Positions 50,309 to 58,715 of a stretch of DNA of 64,000 bases are shown in pieces. Below the pieces are notes generated by a model, which was not told where the DNA came from, did not search any database, and saw nothing but the letters and a program-made list of their open reading frames with translations. The stretch is taken from positions 124,001 through 188,000 of the forward strand of contig NZ_JAIQDG010000010.1 of the NCBI RefSeq assembly GCF_020037125.1, given 5' to 3'. A program made the translations under genes and the position numbers. Positions within the stretch are counted from its first letter, which is position 1; every line of letters starts with the position of its first letter. The DNA is from Myxococcus sp. RHSTA-1-4. GTDB taxonomy: Bacteria; Myxococcota; Myxococcia; Myxococcales; Myxococcaceae.

Positions 50309-51754
50309 TCAGAGCGTGTACATGTACGCGACCAGGTCCTGTTTCTCCTGCGGGGTGAGCCGCAGCCCCAGCACCAGGTTGAAGTACTCGACGGTGTCGT
50401 CGAGCGTGAGCAGCCGGTCGTCGTGGAGGTAGGGCGGGCTCTCCTTGATGCCGCGCAGCGGGAAGGTCTTGATGGGGCCGTCCCGGGACGCCATGCGGCC
50501 GTTGATGAGCACCGGCTCGTAGAAGCGCTCCACCTTCAGGTCGTGCATGAAGTTGTCGCTGAAGATGGGAGGGGCGTGGCACTCCGCGCAGCGGCCCTTG
50601 CCGAAGAAGACCTTCTCCCCGCGCAGCTCCTGCTGGGTGGCGAGGCCGGGGATGAGCCTGCCGAAGACGTCGAGCTTCGGCGCCGGTGGGAAGTCGAGCA
50701 GCTCCTGGAACTCGGCCATGTCGTGGACCTGGCTGGGACGGTCCAGGGTGTTCACCCCCTTCTTCATGGCGACCACGGGGTCGCCGTCGAAGTAGGCGGC
50801 GCGCTGCTCGAACTCGGTGAAGTCCTCCACCGTCTTCAGCGCCCGCTGCGAGCCGAACAGGCGCTGCTGGGAGACCCCGCGCAGGCTCGGTGTGTCGATG
50901 CGCTTGCGGAAGGGCTGCGGCCGGATGTCTCCCACCAGGTGGGTCGCCGCGTTGGTGTGGCCATTGACGTGGCAGTCGAAGCAGGTGACGCCCATGCTCG
51001 GCTTCAGGCTGCGGCGGTCACTGGTGAGGTTGAACTGCTGCTGGGCGAACGGCGAGACGAGCAGCCGCAGCCCGTTGAGCTGCTTCGGCGTGAGCACGCC
51101 GTCGAAGAGCCGGAAGAAGTTCTGGTTGGTGACCAGCTCGCCCCTGGACACGTCGCCGAGGTCGGGGCGGGTGGTGAGGAAGATGGCCGGCGGGAACTCC
51201 GGGAGGAAGTGGTCGGCGAGGTCGAAGTCCAGGTCGAACCGGGTGAGGTCTCTCGCCTCCTGCTTCTGGATTTCCTTGATGTGGAACGCGGGGAACAGCA
51301 TCCCGCCCTCTTCGTGGTTCGGGTGCGGGAGCGGGAGGAAGCCCTTCGGCCACAGCCCGCGGCGCTTGATGTCCTCCGGCTTCATCTGGGCGAGCTGCTC
51401 CCAGCTCACTCCGGAGGGCAGCTTCACCCGGACGCCACCCTGCACCGGCTTGCCGCGGGTCATGGTGACGCCCTTCACCGGCCGGTTGGACAAGTCGTAG
51501 CGCTCCTCGAGGAGGGCCCTGTGCCGGGGCGTGGCCTTCGCCTTCGCCGCGAGCCCCTTCTTGTGGATTTCCTCGAAGGACTCCTCGATGGCCACGGGGA
51601 TGTAGCTCGTCTTCGCACGGAGGGGCACCGGGGAGCCCCTCTCCGGCTGCTCCGGCTTGTCCAGGGAGGGGGCCTGCGCCTGGACCGCTGCTGCCCAGGT
51701 GATGGCCATGGCCGTGCCCGCCGCGGTCAATACTCCGGCCCACAGTCCTCTCAT
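50309..51754 (-). CDS. dihaem cytochrome c (cytochrome c peroxidase/MauG-like)
   Basis: A 481-residue exported protein. Signal peptide (AGTAMAITWAAAVQAQA), a first haem-binding motif CFDCH and a second CAECH, separated by about 130 residues, as in the dihaem peroxidase family. DGPIKTFPLRGIKESPPYLH resembles the typical C-terminal TPxLRNV...PYFHDG region with axial ligands, and LHDDRLLTLDDTVEYFNL matches the end of the family. It should reduce peroxide or carry out MauG-type oxidation in the periplasm; which one cannot be told. ATG 51754 follows GGGAGGACG. Convergent with the transporter gene. Confidence 0.85.
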   Translation of the reverse strand: MRGLWAGVLTAAGTAMAITWAAAVQAQAPSLDKPEQPERGSPVPLRAKTSYIPVAIEESFEEIHKKGLAAKAKATPRHRALLEERYDLSNRPVKGVTMTRGKPVQGGVRVKLPSGVSWEQLAQMKPEDIKRRGLWPKGFLPLPHPNHEEGGMLFPAFHIKEIQKQEARDLTRFDLDFDLADHFLPEFPPAIFLTTRPDLGDVSRGELVTNQNFFRLFDGVLTPKQLNGLRLLVSPFAQQQFNLTSDRRSLKPSMGVTCFDCHVNGHTNAATHLVGDIRPQPFRKRIDTPSLRGVSQQRLFGSQRALKTVEDFTEFEQRAAYFDGDPVVAMKKGVNTLDRPSQVHDMAEFQELLDFPPAPKLDVFGRLIPGLATQQELRGEKVFFGKGRCAECHAPPIFSDNFMHDLKVERFYEPVLINGRMASRDGPIKTFPLRGIKESPPYLHDDRLLTLDDTVEYFNLVLGLRLTPQEKQDLVAYMYTL

Positions 51755-52029
51755 GTCGTCCTCCCTGGTGGCGGGGCCCGTCCCTCCCCGCGGTGCGGTG
51801 GGTCGACCTTGAAAGGACACTCTGGCGATGGGAAGGCGGCCGGAGTCGCATCTGTCCGTCACCCAACCCGTGTGTGCCCGGAAGCGTTTCCTCCTGGTCG
51901 GAAGTCCCCAACACGCCCCTCACCGGCTACGGGTGGTGCGGGAGACAGGTCCTGGCAATCCCTCTTGGCCCGGTGGGGCGAGTTGTGGTCAAAGCTGCGG
52001 CCGTTTTCGCAACCTCACAGGAGAACCCC

Positions 52030-52359
52030 ATGGCCAAGAAGGCATCGACGTCCGCGACCAAGCCCCCCTCCAAGTCCGAGCTCCTCCTCAAGATTTCGGA
52101 GGAGACCGGGCTGGCCCGGAAGCAGGTCTCCGCGGTGCTCGACTCCCTGGCGGCGCAGATGAAGAAGAGCCTCGGCGGCAAGGGCCCGGGCCTGTTCACG
52201 GTCCCTGGCCTGATGAAGGTCAAGGTCATCAAGAAGCCGGCCACCAAGGCTCGCAAGGGCATCAACCCCTTCACCGGGCAGGAGACCGTCTTCAAGGCCA
52301 AGCCGGCCCGCAAGGTCGTCAAGGTCCTGCCGCTCAAGGCCCTGAAGGAAATGGTCTGA
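52030..52359 (+). CDS. HU-family DNA-binding protein
   Basis: A 109-residue nucleoid protein. A Lys/Ser-rich N-terminal extension (AKKASTSATKPPSKSE) precedes the HU fold: helices LLLKISEETGLARKQVSAVL, then the beta region FTVPGLMKVKVIKKPATKAR and KGINPFTGQETVFKAKPAR, where NPxTG is the conserved DNA-bending arm motif. It is a divergent HU of the type common in myxobacteria and may also bind RNA or act as a nucleoid organiser. AGGAGA precedes the ATG. A bidirectional hairpin follows. Confidence 0.88.
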   Translation: MAKKASTSATKPPSKSELLLKISEETGLARKQVSAVLDSLAAQMKKSLGGKGPGLFTVPGLMKVKVIKKPATKARKGINPFTGQETVFKAKPARKVVKVLPLKALKEMV

Positions 52360-52368
52360 GACAGGCCC

Positions 52369-52399
52369 GACGCGCCCCTCGCGCCGCGGGGGGCGCGTC
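52369..52399. terminator. bidirectional terminator hairpin between HU and hydrolase genes
   Basis: Perfect 10-bp arms GACGCGCCCC (52369-52378) / GGGGCGCGTC (52390-52399), 11-nt loop, between two convergent stop codons. No long T-run on either side. Confidence 0.65.
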
Positions 52400-52402
52400 G
52401 CC

Positions 52403-53317
52403 TCACCCGCCCTGCCGCACCAGCGGGGTGAGGATGTCCTTCCAGTGCGAGTAGATGGAGAAGTGCCCGCCGCCGGCGAGGAAGTGGGGCACGGCGCGCG
52501 GAATCCGCGTGGCCAGGTACTGCCCCATCTGTGGCGGGACGATGCTGTCCCCTTCCCAGTACCAGAGGTCCACGTCGCAGCGGATTTCCTCCAGTGGCAC
52601 CTCCCACGGGGACGCGAGGATGTGCGCCTCGCGCCGCATGCCCGCCACGCCGTTGCGGGTGGCCTCGCGGCGCCAGCCCTGCACCTGCCTGGCGATGAGC
52701 GGGTCCGCCAGCACGGCGCGGTCGTCCGGGGACGCATGCGCCAGCACCCCGTCCAGCGCGCGCTTCGGGTTGGCGCGCACCTGCCGGTCATGCATGGCCA
52801 TCAGCGGGTGCAGCAGCCACTCCGGCCAGGCCGCCATCGCATACGCGTTGCGGTAGTCCTTGTTCACGCCCTCCATCGCCCCCGGCCGCCTCAGCGGAGC
52901 GGCGCCGGAGACGATGGCCGCGCGGGTGATGCGCGCACCCAGGCGCCATGCGCAGGCCGCCACGTACGGCCCGCCCGCGGACACGCCCATGATGGCGAAG
53001 CGGCCCACCCTCAGCGCGTTGGCGAGCTGCTCGAGGTCGTCCGGAAAGTCGAGCAGCGTGCGCCCGGGCTGGTAGTCCGACAGCCCGTAGCCCGGCCGGT
53101 CCGGGGTGATGAGGCGCACTCCCAGCCCGTACGTGAGCCGGTCATCCGGGTGCCGCATGTACCGGGAGCCCGGGTTGCCGTGGATGAAGAACACCGGCAG
53201 GCCGTCCAGGTCTCCGGCCTCGACGTACGCGAGCCGCCGCCCGTCCTTCAGGCGGATGGCTCCCTCGCGGACCTGGACTCCTGCTCCCGTTGTCTCTGTG
53301 TCCGTGCTGGAAATCAT
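52403..53317 (-). CDS. alpha/beta-fold hydrolase
   Basis: A 304-residue hydrolase. FFIHGNPGSR forms the oxyanion region, GVSAGG holds the nucleophile Ser, an Asp lies in YWEGDSIVPPQ and the His in GGGHFSIY. Length and motifs match the haloalkane-dehalogenase/epoxide-hydrolase-like superfamily, with no hint of substrate. It starts (ATG 53317) inside the last codons of the PHA-synthase gene (ATGA overlap), so it belongs to that operon; a role in polyester or lipid turnover is inferred only from this. Confidence 0.83.
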   Translation of the reverse strand: MISSTDTETTGAGVQVREGAIRLKDGRRLAYVEAGDLDGLPVFFIHGNPGSRYMRHPDDRLTYGLGVRLITPDRPGYGLSDYQPGRTLLDFPDDLEQLANALRVGRFAIMGVSAGGPYVAACAWRLGARITRAAIVSGAAPLRRPGAMEGVNKDYRNAYAMAAWPEWLLHPLMAMHDRQVRANPKRALDGVLAHASPDDRAVLADPLIARQVQGWRREATRNGVAGMRREAHILASPWEVPLEEIRCDVDLWYWEGDSIVPPQMGQYLATRIPRAVPHFLAGGGHFSIYSHWKDILTPLVRQGG

Positions 53318-54438
53318 GGCTCCATCGTCTTCGAGCGTGCGCCAATCCACGACGCGATGGAAGGCCACACCACGGTGGCGCCCTTGCTGGAGGCGGACAA
53401 CCCGATGTGGCCCACCGGGTAGCGCCGCGTCTCCGTGTCCTTCGACGCCACCAGGGACGGCAGCGGCTCGCTCATGGGGGGCAGGGCGATGCTGTCCTGC
53501 TCGGCGATGACGTTGAGCACCGAGCACTGGATGCGGCCCAGGTCGATGCGCTGGTTCCCCACCTCCATCTTCCCTTGAGGGAAGAGGTTCTGCTGGTAGC
53601 AGTCCTTGATGTACTGGCGGTAGACCTCGCCGGGGAAGGGCACGGGGTCCGCGCCCCAGCGCTCCATGGCGAGGAAGGTGGTGACGAAGTCCGGGTCGTC
53701 GATGCGGCGGCACACCTCCAGCCAGCGGGTGAGCCGCTGCACCGGCGCGGCCATGAGGAAGCCGCTCTCCAGCACCTTGGTGGGCACGTTGCCGTAGGCG
53801 TCCACCAGCGAGTCCACGTCGAAGTGGTCCGCCGACGTCCACAGCGTGTAGACGCCGCCCTTGCTGAAGTCCACGGGCGTGGCCTGGGCCACCAGGTTGC
53901 GCACGCCCTCGGGGTAGAGGGACGTGTAGGCCAGGGACATGGTGCCGCCCATGCAGTAGCCGTAGAGGGTCAGCTCGCGGCTCCTGCTCACGCGCAGCGT
54001 CCACTGCACGGCGGTCTGGATGACGCCGCCCAGCAGCTCCGCCCAGTCCATGCGCTCCTCGTTCTGCCCGGGCACGCCCCAGTCGATGGCGTACACGTCG
54101 AAGCCCGCATGCGTGAGGTGCTCGATGAGGCTGCGGCCCGGGAGGAAGTCGAGGATGTACCAGCGGTTGATGAGCGAATAGACGAAGAGGATGGGCGTGC
54201 GGTAGCGCCGCCGGGGCGAGGCGTAGCGCAACAGGCGCATGCTGCCGCGCGTGTACACCACCGTGTGGGGCGTGGCGCTGATGGGCGGGATGCGCACGCC
54301 GGACGCCCGCTCGATGAGGGGCTTGAGGTACGGGTACGGGTTGAGGGGCCGCGCCTTGAGGACGCGGGCGACGGCGGCCGTGAGGTCGAACCGGCTCGTG
54401 ACGAATGAGCGGAGACGCTGGGTGGTGGACGCGGTCAT
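53314..54438 (-). CDS. phaC: poly(3-hydroxyalkanoate) synthase subunit PhaC (class III-like)
   Basis: A 374-residue alpha/beta hydrolase-fold polymerase. The lipase-like box GYCMGG carries nucleophile Cys162; Asp is in VIAEQDSIALP and His in PVGHIGL. PILFVYSLINRWYILDFLPG and DVYAIDWGVPG are typical of PhaC. The size fits class III or IV synthases, which need a PhaE or PhaR partner; the preceding gene could fill that role. The enzyme joins 3-hydroxyacyl-CoA units into storage polyester at the granule surface. Gap of 1 bp to the upstream gene, 4-bp overlap with the downstream hydrolase. Confidence 0.88.
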   Translation of the reverse strand: MTASTTQRLRSFVTSRFDLTAAVARVLKARPLNPYPYLKPLIERASGVRIPPISATPHTVVYTRGSMRLLRYASPRRRYRTPILFVYSLINRWYILDFLPGRSLIEHLTHAGFDVYAIDWGVPGQNEERMDWAELLGGVIQTAVQWTLRVSRSRELTLYGYCMGGTMSLAYTSLYPEGVRNLVAQATPVDFSKGGVYTLWTSADHFDVDSLVDAYGNVPTKVLESGFLMAAPVQRLTRWLEVCRRIDDPDFVTTFLAMERWGADPVPFPGEVYRQYIKDCYQQNLFPQGKMEVGNQRIDLGRIQCSVLNVIAEQDSIALPPMSEPLPSLVASKDTETRRYPVGHIGLSASSKGATVVWPSIASWIGARSKTMEP

Positions 54439-54439
54439 G

Positions 54440-54895
54440 TCAGGCGCTGCGCGTGGACGAAGCGCGCCCCTTGCGCTGGGGCTCGCGGGTTTCGGGAGCG
54501 GAGCTTCCGGCCGGGGTGGCCGCGGCCTCCGGCGGGTGGACCAGGTCCACCACCGTCTCGAGCTGGATGCCGAGCGCCTCGACCTGGTCGTGCATCCGGC
54601 GGAGCTGGTCTCTCAGCTCCTTCACCTCGGAGGGCGTGGGCAGGCGCAGGGTGCGCAGGGTGCGCTCCACCAGTCCCCGGCGGCGGATGCGGACATTGAA
54701 GCCCTGGCGCATGAGGGTGCCGCTGACGCGCAGGTAGGTGGGGCTCTCGATGACTCGCGCGACCACCTTCGTGAGGCCCTGCTCGGCACGGGTGAAGACC
54801 TGGCCGGTGCGGGTCCGCGGGTGGGTGAGGTGCCCCAGCATCTTCAGGCCGCGGGCGAGGAGCCCCTGGTTGGGCGGTGGGTGCGACTGACTCAT
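54440..54895 (-). CDS. probable PHA synthase partner subunit (PhaE/phasin-like)
   Basis: A 151-residue, mostly helical protein. Basic N-terminal half (FNVRIRRRGLVERTLRTLRL), then a coiled-coil stretch (SEVKELRDQLRRMHDQVEAL, GIQLETVVDL), and an Ala/Pro/Ser-rich tail. It has no catalytic motif. The gene stops 1 bp before phaC starts, so the products are probably made together. Class III synthases need a PhaE subunit, whose conserved C-terminal helix is similar to the coiled-coil here; a phasin-type granule protein is the alternative. Confidence 0.7.
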   Translation of the reverse strand: MSQSHPPPNQGLLARGLKMLGHLTHPRTRTGQVFTRAEQGLTKVVARVIESPTYLRVSGTLMRQGFNVRIRRRGLVERTLRTLRLPTPSEVKELRDQLRRMHDQVEALGIQLETVVDLVHPPEAAATPAGSSAPETREPQRKGRASSTRSA

Positions 54896-54956
54896 GGAGG
54901 GGAGATTATCCCAAGGAGGGCAGGGACGGGCCGGGGCGCTCTGGACCCCTGGGGGC

Positions 54957-55520
54957 TCAGCGCTCCCAGAGAGAAGCCAGCTTCAGGGGCAGGGCCTCGA
55001 AAGGCTCGGCATGGACCACGGCATTGCCTGTGTGCACGCCGAGCCTCTGCCAGTCTCCGCCGTGCAACCGGTAGACCTCCAGCGTCTGGAGGCGTGGGTC
55101 GATGAGCCAGAGGTGCCTCACGCCCTCGCGGGCGTACACCGCCATCTTCTGATTCCGGTCCAGTGCCGCGGTGGAGGGGGACAGCACCTCGCAGAGCCAG
55201 TCAGGCGCGAGCTCCGCACCGACGACATCCGGCATCTCGGGCATACGCTCGCGGCGCCACCCCGCGAGGTCAGGCCTCAGCACATTTCCATTCAGATGGA
55301 GCCGGGGCTCGAAGAGAATCAGCCAGCCACCAGGTCCTGTTTCACCCTCTTCTTCATCAAAAGGGCCAATCCTCTTGAGGAGCCGGGTGGCCGCGCGGCT
55401 GTGGATGAAGCGTGGCCCGGGGCTCACATACAGCTTGCCGTCGATGATTTCACCGGTGACCTCTGGAGGGAGGCGCTCCAGCTCCTCGTAGATGCTCTCC
55501 GTCCGCGGCTTGTCGCTCAT
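54957..55520 (-). CDS. Uma2 family endonuclease-like protein
   Basis: A 187-residue protein with a PD-(D/E)XK fold. Seen: EIIDGKLYVSPGPRFIHSRA, the acidic residue in VLRPDLAGWRRE, and LCEVLSPSTAALDRNQKMAV holding the E-x-L-S pattern, then YAREGVRHLWLIDPRLQTLE. These are the Uma2 (DUF820) signatures. Such proteins are abundant in myxobacteria and cyanobacteria and often have no known target. ATG 55520 follows GGGGA; ATG 55544 is possible. Confidence 0.85.
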   Translation of the reverse strand: MSDKPRTESIYEELERLPPEVTGEIIDGKLYVSPGPRFIHSRAATRLLKRIGPFDEEEGETGPGGWLILFEPRLHLNGNVLRPDLAGWRRERMPEMPDVVGAELAPDWLCEVLSPSTAALDRNQKMAVYAREGVRHLWLIDPRLQTLEVYRLHGGDWQRLGVHTGNAVVHAEPFEALPLKLASLWER

Positions 55521-55680
55521 GTCCCCAGGATGGGGCCCCGCCATGGTCCTCGCAAGCCGCTCCTCCCCCTCCACATGGATGTCTTCGCTCATGTGTCCAG
55601 CATGCACCAGACCTCTGACATCCTGAGCGAGTCAAGAGATGCTGCGGGTTGTTCTGGAGTTTCTCGGCCTCGCCCACTGC

Positions 55681-56703
55681 TCACTTCGCCGAGGCGTAGC
55701 GCTCGAACGTCCGGGGGATGCCCTTGTCCTCGCCGACGTCCTGGAAGGTGACGGGGATGCTGTCACCGCCCTTCTCCACGACGAAGTGGATGTGGCCGGT
55801 GAGGCTGTTGCCCACGTTGCCGACCTCCGCCAGCGGCTGCCCCTGTTTGACGTCGTCCCCCTCCGCCACCTTCGCGCTGTCCGTCCGGATGTGCAGGTAC
55901 TTCGCCACGGTGCCGTCGTCGTGCCGCACCTGGATGGAGTTGTTGGGTTTCTTCTTTCCGTTGCCCTCGAAGTCGTCCTGGACCTTGAGCACCGTGCCGC
56001 CACGGGCCGCGAGCACCGGGGTGCCGCACTGGCGGCGGAAGTCCCAGGCGTGCTCCTCGTCGTCCTTGTGATTGAAGGACGAGTTGTTGCCCTGGATGAT
56101 CCACGAGCGCTCCCCGTCGGGATACGGGAGCTGGTAGGGCGAGCTGTTCGCCGTCGGGTAGGCCGCCGAGTCGATGGAGCCGCGCAGCATCAGCCACGCG
56201 ACGAGCCAGACCACGCCCCACAGCCCGTACACCACCGCTCCGGTGACGGCGAGCGTCTTCCAGCCATGAAGCATTACGTTCCGCCCCCCACCCCGAGCGA
56301 GGACCGGCGCGACGAACCACGCCACGAAGCAGAGCGCGCTGCCCACCAGTCCACCCCAGTGATACAGCCCCGCCAGCCACACGGGGCCGCAGGACGCGAA
56401 CGCCCCGAAGCCGAACGCGAACGCCGTGACGATGGACAGCAGCGCACCGGCCAGCGAGAGCGTGTTCGTCCAGAAGAGGGTGGCGCCGAACAGGTTGTCG
56501 TCACCCCGCCGGACCGCGAGGGCACGCCGCAGCCCGTGCAGGAGGAGCAGGATGAAGACGCCCCAGGCCACGAGCGCCACCACCGCCGTGGGCACCATGG
56601 GGCCATCACCCGTGAGGCCGGCGAAGGACACGCCGAACATCACCCCCGCGTAGACCATCAGGAGGATGAGGAGGGCCGAGGCCACCGTTCCGTAGGTATT
56701 CAT
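55681..56703 (-). CDS. membrane-anchored M23 family (LytM) peptidase
   Basis: A 340-residue protein. The N-terminal 190 residues hold about five transmembrane segments (ASALLILLMVYAGVMFGVSF; VALVAWGVFILLLLHGL; AGALLSIVTAFAFGFGAF; GLVGSALCFVAWFVAPVLA; AVVYGLWGVVWLVAWLML). The C-terminal part is a LytM domain: NHKDDEEHAWDFRR with the first zinc His and Asp, GTPVLAARGGTVLKV, and GHIHF with the HxH pair. All zinc ligands are present, so peptidoglycan or peptide hydrolysis outside the membrane is likely. ATG 56703 follows GGGGGAA. Confidence 0.86.
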   Translation of the reverse strand: MNTYGTVASALLILLMVYAGVMFGVSFAGLTGDGPMVPTAVVALVAWGVFILLLLHGLRRALAVRRGDDNLFGATLFWTNTLSLAGALLSIVTAFAFGFGAFASCGPVWLAGLYHWGGLVGSALCFVAWFVAPVLARGGGRNVMLHGWKTLAVTGAVVYGLWGVVWLVAWLMLRGSIDSAAYPTANSSPYQLPYPDGERSWIIQGNNSSFNHKDDEEHAWDFRRQCGTPVLAARGGTVLKVQDDFEGNGKKKPNNSIQVRHDDGTVAKYLHIRTDSAKVAEGDDVKQGQPLAEVGNVGNSLTGHIHFVVEKGGDSIPVTFQDVGEDKGIPRTFERYASAK

Positions 56704-57009
56704 CGCGTTCCCCCGTACGCGCGGGCCCCGGGCAGCGGGCCGCCGCGCATGTCTTCTCATGGAGGAAACGGCGGGACGCGCGTGGTGCCCTCCGGGAACA
56801 GGGGCCATGAACGGTCAGGGGCTTCCCGGCATGCCCCGCCACTCACGGGCGGTCCGAGCGCGAGCCACTCGCCCGGTGCCCGCCCGAGTGGGTCTTCAGG
56901 AGCGCGTGCCGCTCGCCCAGGTGAGTTTTCAGGAGCGCGGGAGAGCCGCTCCGGAACGCGCCCGCACGAGCCGCCCGAGCGCCCGCTCCGGAACACGCCC
57001 GCGCGAGCC

Positions 57010-57113
57010 CCCGAGCGCCCGCTCCCGTGTGACACCCGCCCCGGGGCCGCACCCGAGCGCCCGCTCCCGTGTGACACCCGCCCCGGGGCCGCACCCGAGC
57101 GCCCGCTCCCGTG
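57010..57113. repeat. 42-bp tandem repeat, 2.5 copies
   Basis: Unit begins CCCGAGCGCCCGCTCCCGTG and ends CCGGGGCCGCA. Copy 1 57010-57051 and copy 2 57052-57093 are identical; copy 3 (57094-57113) is partial. The length is a multiple of 3. Confidence 0.9.
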
Positions 57114-57133
57114 GGTGCGTCACACGGGAGGCG
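57104..57133 (-). terminator. hairpin downstream of SDR gene
   Basis: CTCCCGTG and CACGGGAG arms with about a 9-nt loop, formed by the last repeat unit and the sequence after it, about 55 bp beyond the minus-strand stop at 57189. No T-run. Confidence 0.4.
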
Positions 57134-57188
57134 CGGACATGCGAGCACGGCCTCGGGCGCCATCCCGCTCACGCGGGACGGGCGCGGC

Positions 57189-57935
57189 TCAGCCCCGCTT
57201 CACCGGCAGCGGCCCGAAGGACTGCGCCACCGGCATCAGGGACATGACGTTGATGTTCACGTGCGCCGGGCGCGTCGTCACCCAGTGCACCGCGTCCGCG
57301 ATGTCCTCGGGCGTCAGCGGCTGGGTGTTGGCGTAGACGGACGCGGCGCGGGTGTCGTCGCCGCGGAAGCGGACGTTGGAGAACTCCGTGCCGCCCACCA
57401 GTCCGGGCTCGATGTCCGTCACGCGGACGGCGGTGCCGTGGAGGTCCGCGCGCAGGTTGAGGCTGAACTGGCGCAGGAAGGCCTTGGTGGCGCCGTACAC
57501 GTTGCCGCCGGGGTAGGGGTACTCGGCGGCCACCGAGCCCATGTTGACGATGTGGCCCCGGTTGCGAGCCACCATGCCGGGCAGCACCGCGTGCGTGCAG
57601 TACAGGAGCCCCTTCACGTTGGTGTCCACCATCACGTCCCAGTCCTCCACGCGCGCCGACTGCGCCGGGTCCAACCCCAGCGCCAGGCCCGCGTTGTTGA
57701 CCAGCACGTCCACCTCCGCGAACTCCGCCGGCAGCGAGCGCACCGCGCGCTCCACCGCCTCGCGGTCCGTGATGTCGAGCGTCACGGGGAGCAGCCGCTC
57801 CCCCAGCTCCGCCCGCATGGCCTCCAGCCGCTCCGTCCGCCGTCCGGTGGCGATGACGCGCGCCCCGTCCTGGATGTAGCGGCGAGTGATGGCCAGCCCG
57901 AACCCGGCGGTGGCCCCGGTGATGAGCACGTTCAT
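57189..57935 (-). CDS. ydfG: YdfG-like SDR (3-hydroxy acid / L-allo-threonine dehydrogenase)
   Basis: A 248-residue classical SDR. MNVLITGATAGFGLAITRRY binds NADP, GRR at the second strand favours NADPH, LVNNAG, MGSVAAEYPYPGGNVYGATK holds the Ser-Tyr-Lys set, and IEPGLVGGTEFSNVRFRGD is a YdfG family signature. C-terminal THVNINVMSLMPVAQS-type ending (here AHVNINVMSLMPVAQSFGP) matches too. YdfG oxidises L-allo-threonine, serine and 3-hydroxy acids. ATG 57935 follows GAGGG. It lies 53 bp downstream of queD on the same strand. Confidence 0.88.
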   Translation of the reverse strand: MNVLITGATAGFGLAITRRYIQDGARVIATGRRTERLEAMRAELGERLLPVTLDITDREAVERAVRSLPAEFAEVDVLVNNAGLALGLDPAQSARVEDWDVMVDTNVKGLLYCTHAVLPGMVARNRGHIVNMGSVAAEYPYPGGNVYGATKAFLRQFSLNLRADLHGTAVRVTDIEPGLVGGTEFSNVRFRGDDTRAASVYANTQPLTPEDIADAVHWVTTRPAHVNINVMSLMPVAQSFGPLPVKRG

Positions 57936-57988
57936 GTGGTTGCCCTCGTGGTCGATTCCCGGGGCGCTACATCGCACGGGCGGCGGGT

Positions 57989-58351
57989 TCAGTCATCCTC
58001 GCCCTGATAGACGCAGCCGCTGGTGCAGGTCTCCCGGACCACCACCCGGCTGAGCAGGGGGAGGGTGGGGCGCAGGCGCTTCCATATCCACCGCGCCAGG
58101 TTCTCGCTGGTGGGGTTCTCCAGGCCCTCGACCTCATTGAGGTAGTAGTGGTCCAGCCGCTGCCGCAGGGGCTCGAAGGCCTCCTTGATGTCGGAGAAGT
58201 CCATCACCCAGCCGGAGCGCTCGCCCACCGGGCCTCGCACGTGGATTTCCACCCGGTAGCTGTGCCCATGCAGCCGGCTGCACTTGTGGCCGGCGGGCAC
58301 GTGGGGCAGCCGGTGGGCGGACTCGAAGGTGAATTCCTTGAAGATGTCCAA
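57989..58351 (-). CDS. queD: 6-carboxytetrahydropterin synthase (QueD)
   Basis: A 120-residue enzyme of the PTPS/QueD family, which converts dihydroneopterin triphosphate to 6-carboxy-tetrahydropterin on the queuosine/preQ0 path. Zinc-binding His in FESAHRL and LHGHSY, catalytic Cys in [28 protein letters not shown], and [16 protein letters not shown] with the conserved Glu. The start is a TTG at 58351 because AGGAG lies 5 nt upstream and the protein then begins at the usual point of the family ([12 protein letters not shown]). A YhhQ-type transporter gene is 8 kb away; no other que gene is in the window. Confidence 0.9.
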   Translation of the reverse strand: MDIFKEFTFESAHRLPHVPAGHKCSRLHGHSYRVEIHVRGPVGERSGWVMDFSDIKEAFEPLRQRLDHYYLNEVEGLENPTSENLARWIWKRLRPTLPLLSRVVVRETCTSGCVYQGEDD

Positions 58352-58429
58352 GCCGTCTCCTGAAGCGCGGAGGCAGCGCGGCTCCCTCGCACGCGCTCTC
58401 CGCATCCCAGGGGAACGCACGGCCCCGCC

Positions 58430-58660
58430 ATGAGCATGGCGACACCGTCCGCCCACGCCCACGTCCGCCCGCTCCCGCCCAGGCCGGCCGTCTTCCGCCT
58501 GGACGGCGCGGACATGGGCTTCGCGGACTGGAGGGCGGGCAGCGGCCTGGACCGCCGCCTGGGGGCCGCCTCGCCCGCCCGGAACGCCGGGCTGGCGCTG
58601 GGGCTGACCTGGTGTGGGACGGCGCCGGACCTGGGTGCCTTCGAGTCGGACTGCCCCTGA
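58430..58660 (+). pseudogene. 3' remnant of a secreted parallel beta-helix protein gene
   Basis: A 76-codon frame whose second half reads [20 protein letters not shown], then [17 protein letters not shown]-stop. SPAxNAG...DLGAFE is the standard C-terminal end of right-handed beta-helix/choice-of-anchor-Q proteins. The hundreds of upstream residues such proteins need are missing. The rest of 58352-58715 holds only the start region of the kinase gene. Confidence 0.55.
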
Positions 58661-58715
58661 GCCATCAGGGCGTGTAGAGTGGGGGTCCCCCGCCCTCAAG
58701 GACCCCACCTCCCAC

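Larger units (their letters stand above)
56704..57188. other. intergenic region with degenerate and exact tandem repeats
   Basis: 485 bp between the SDR stop and the M23 start, both minus-strand genes. From about 56895 to 57130 the sequence is built of related GC-rich units containing GAGCGCCCGCTCC and CAGGAGCGCG, ending in the exact 42-bp repeat. Several frames are open through it, giving Arg/Ala/Gly-rich translations, but none has a convincing start and I do not call a gene. Confidence 0.55.

Noticed and set aside
57010-57113. CRISPR array
   Set aside because: The 42-bp units are directly adjacent with no variable spacers, and no cas gene is near.
56757-57172. Repeat-containing frames with 14-residue periodic translation
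   Set aside because: Several frames are open at once, none has a start with a ribosome site, and the composition fits GC-rich repeats rather than a protein.
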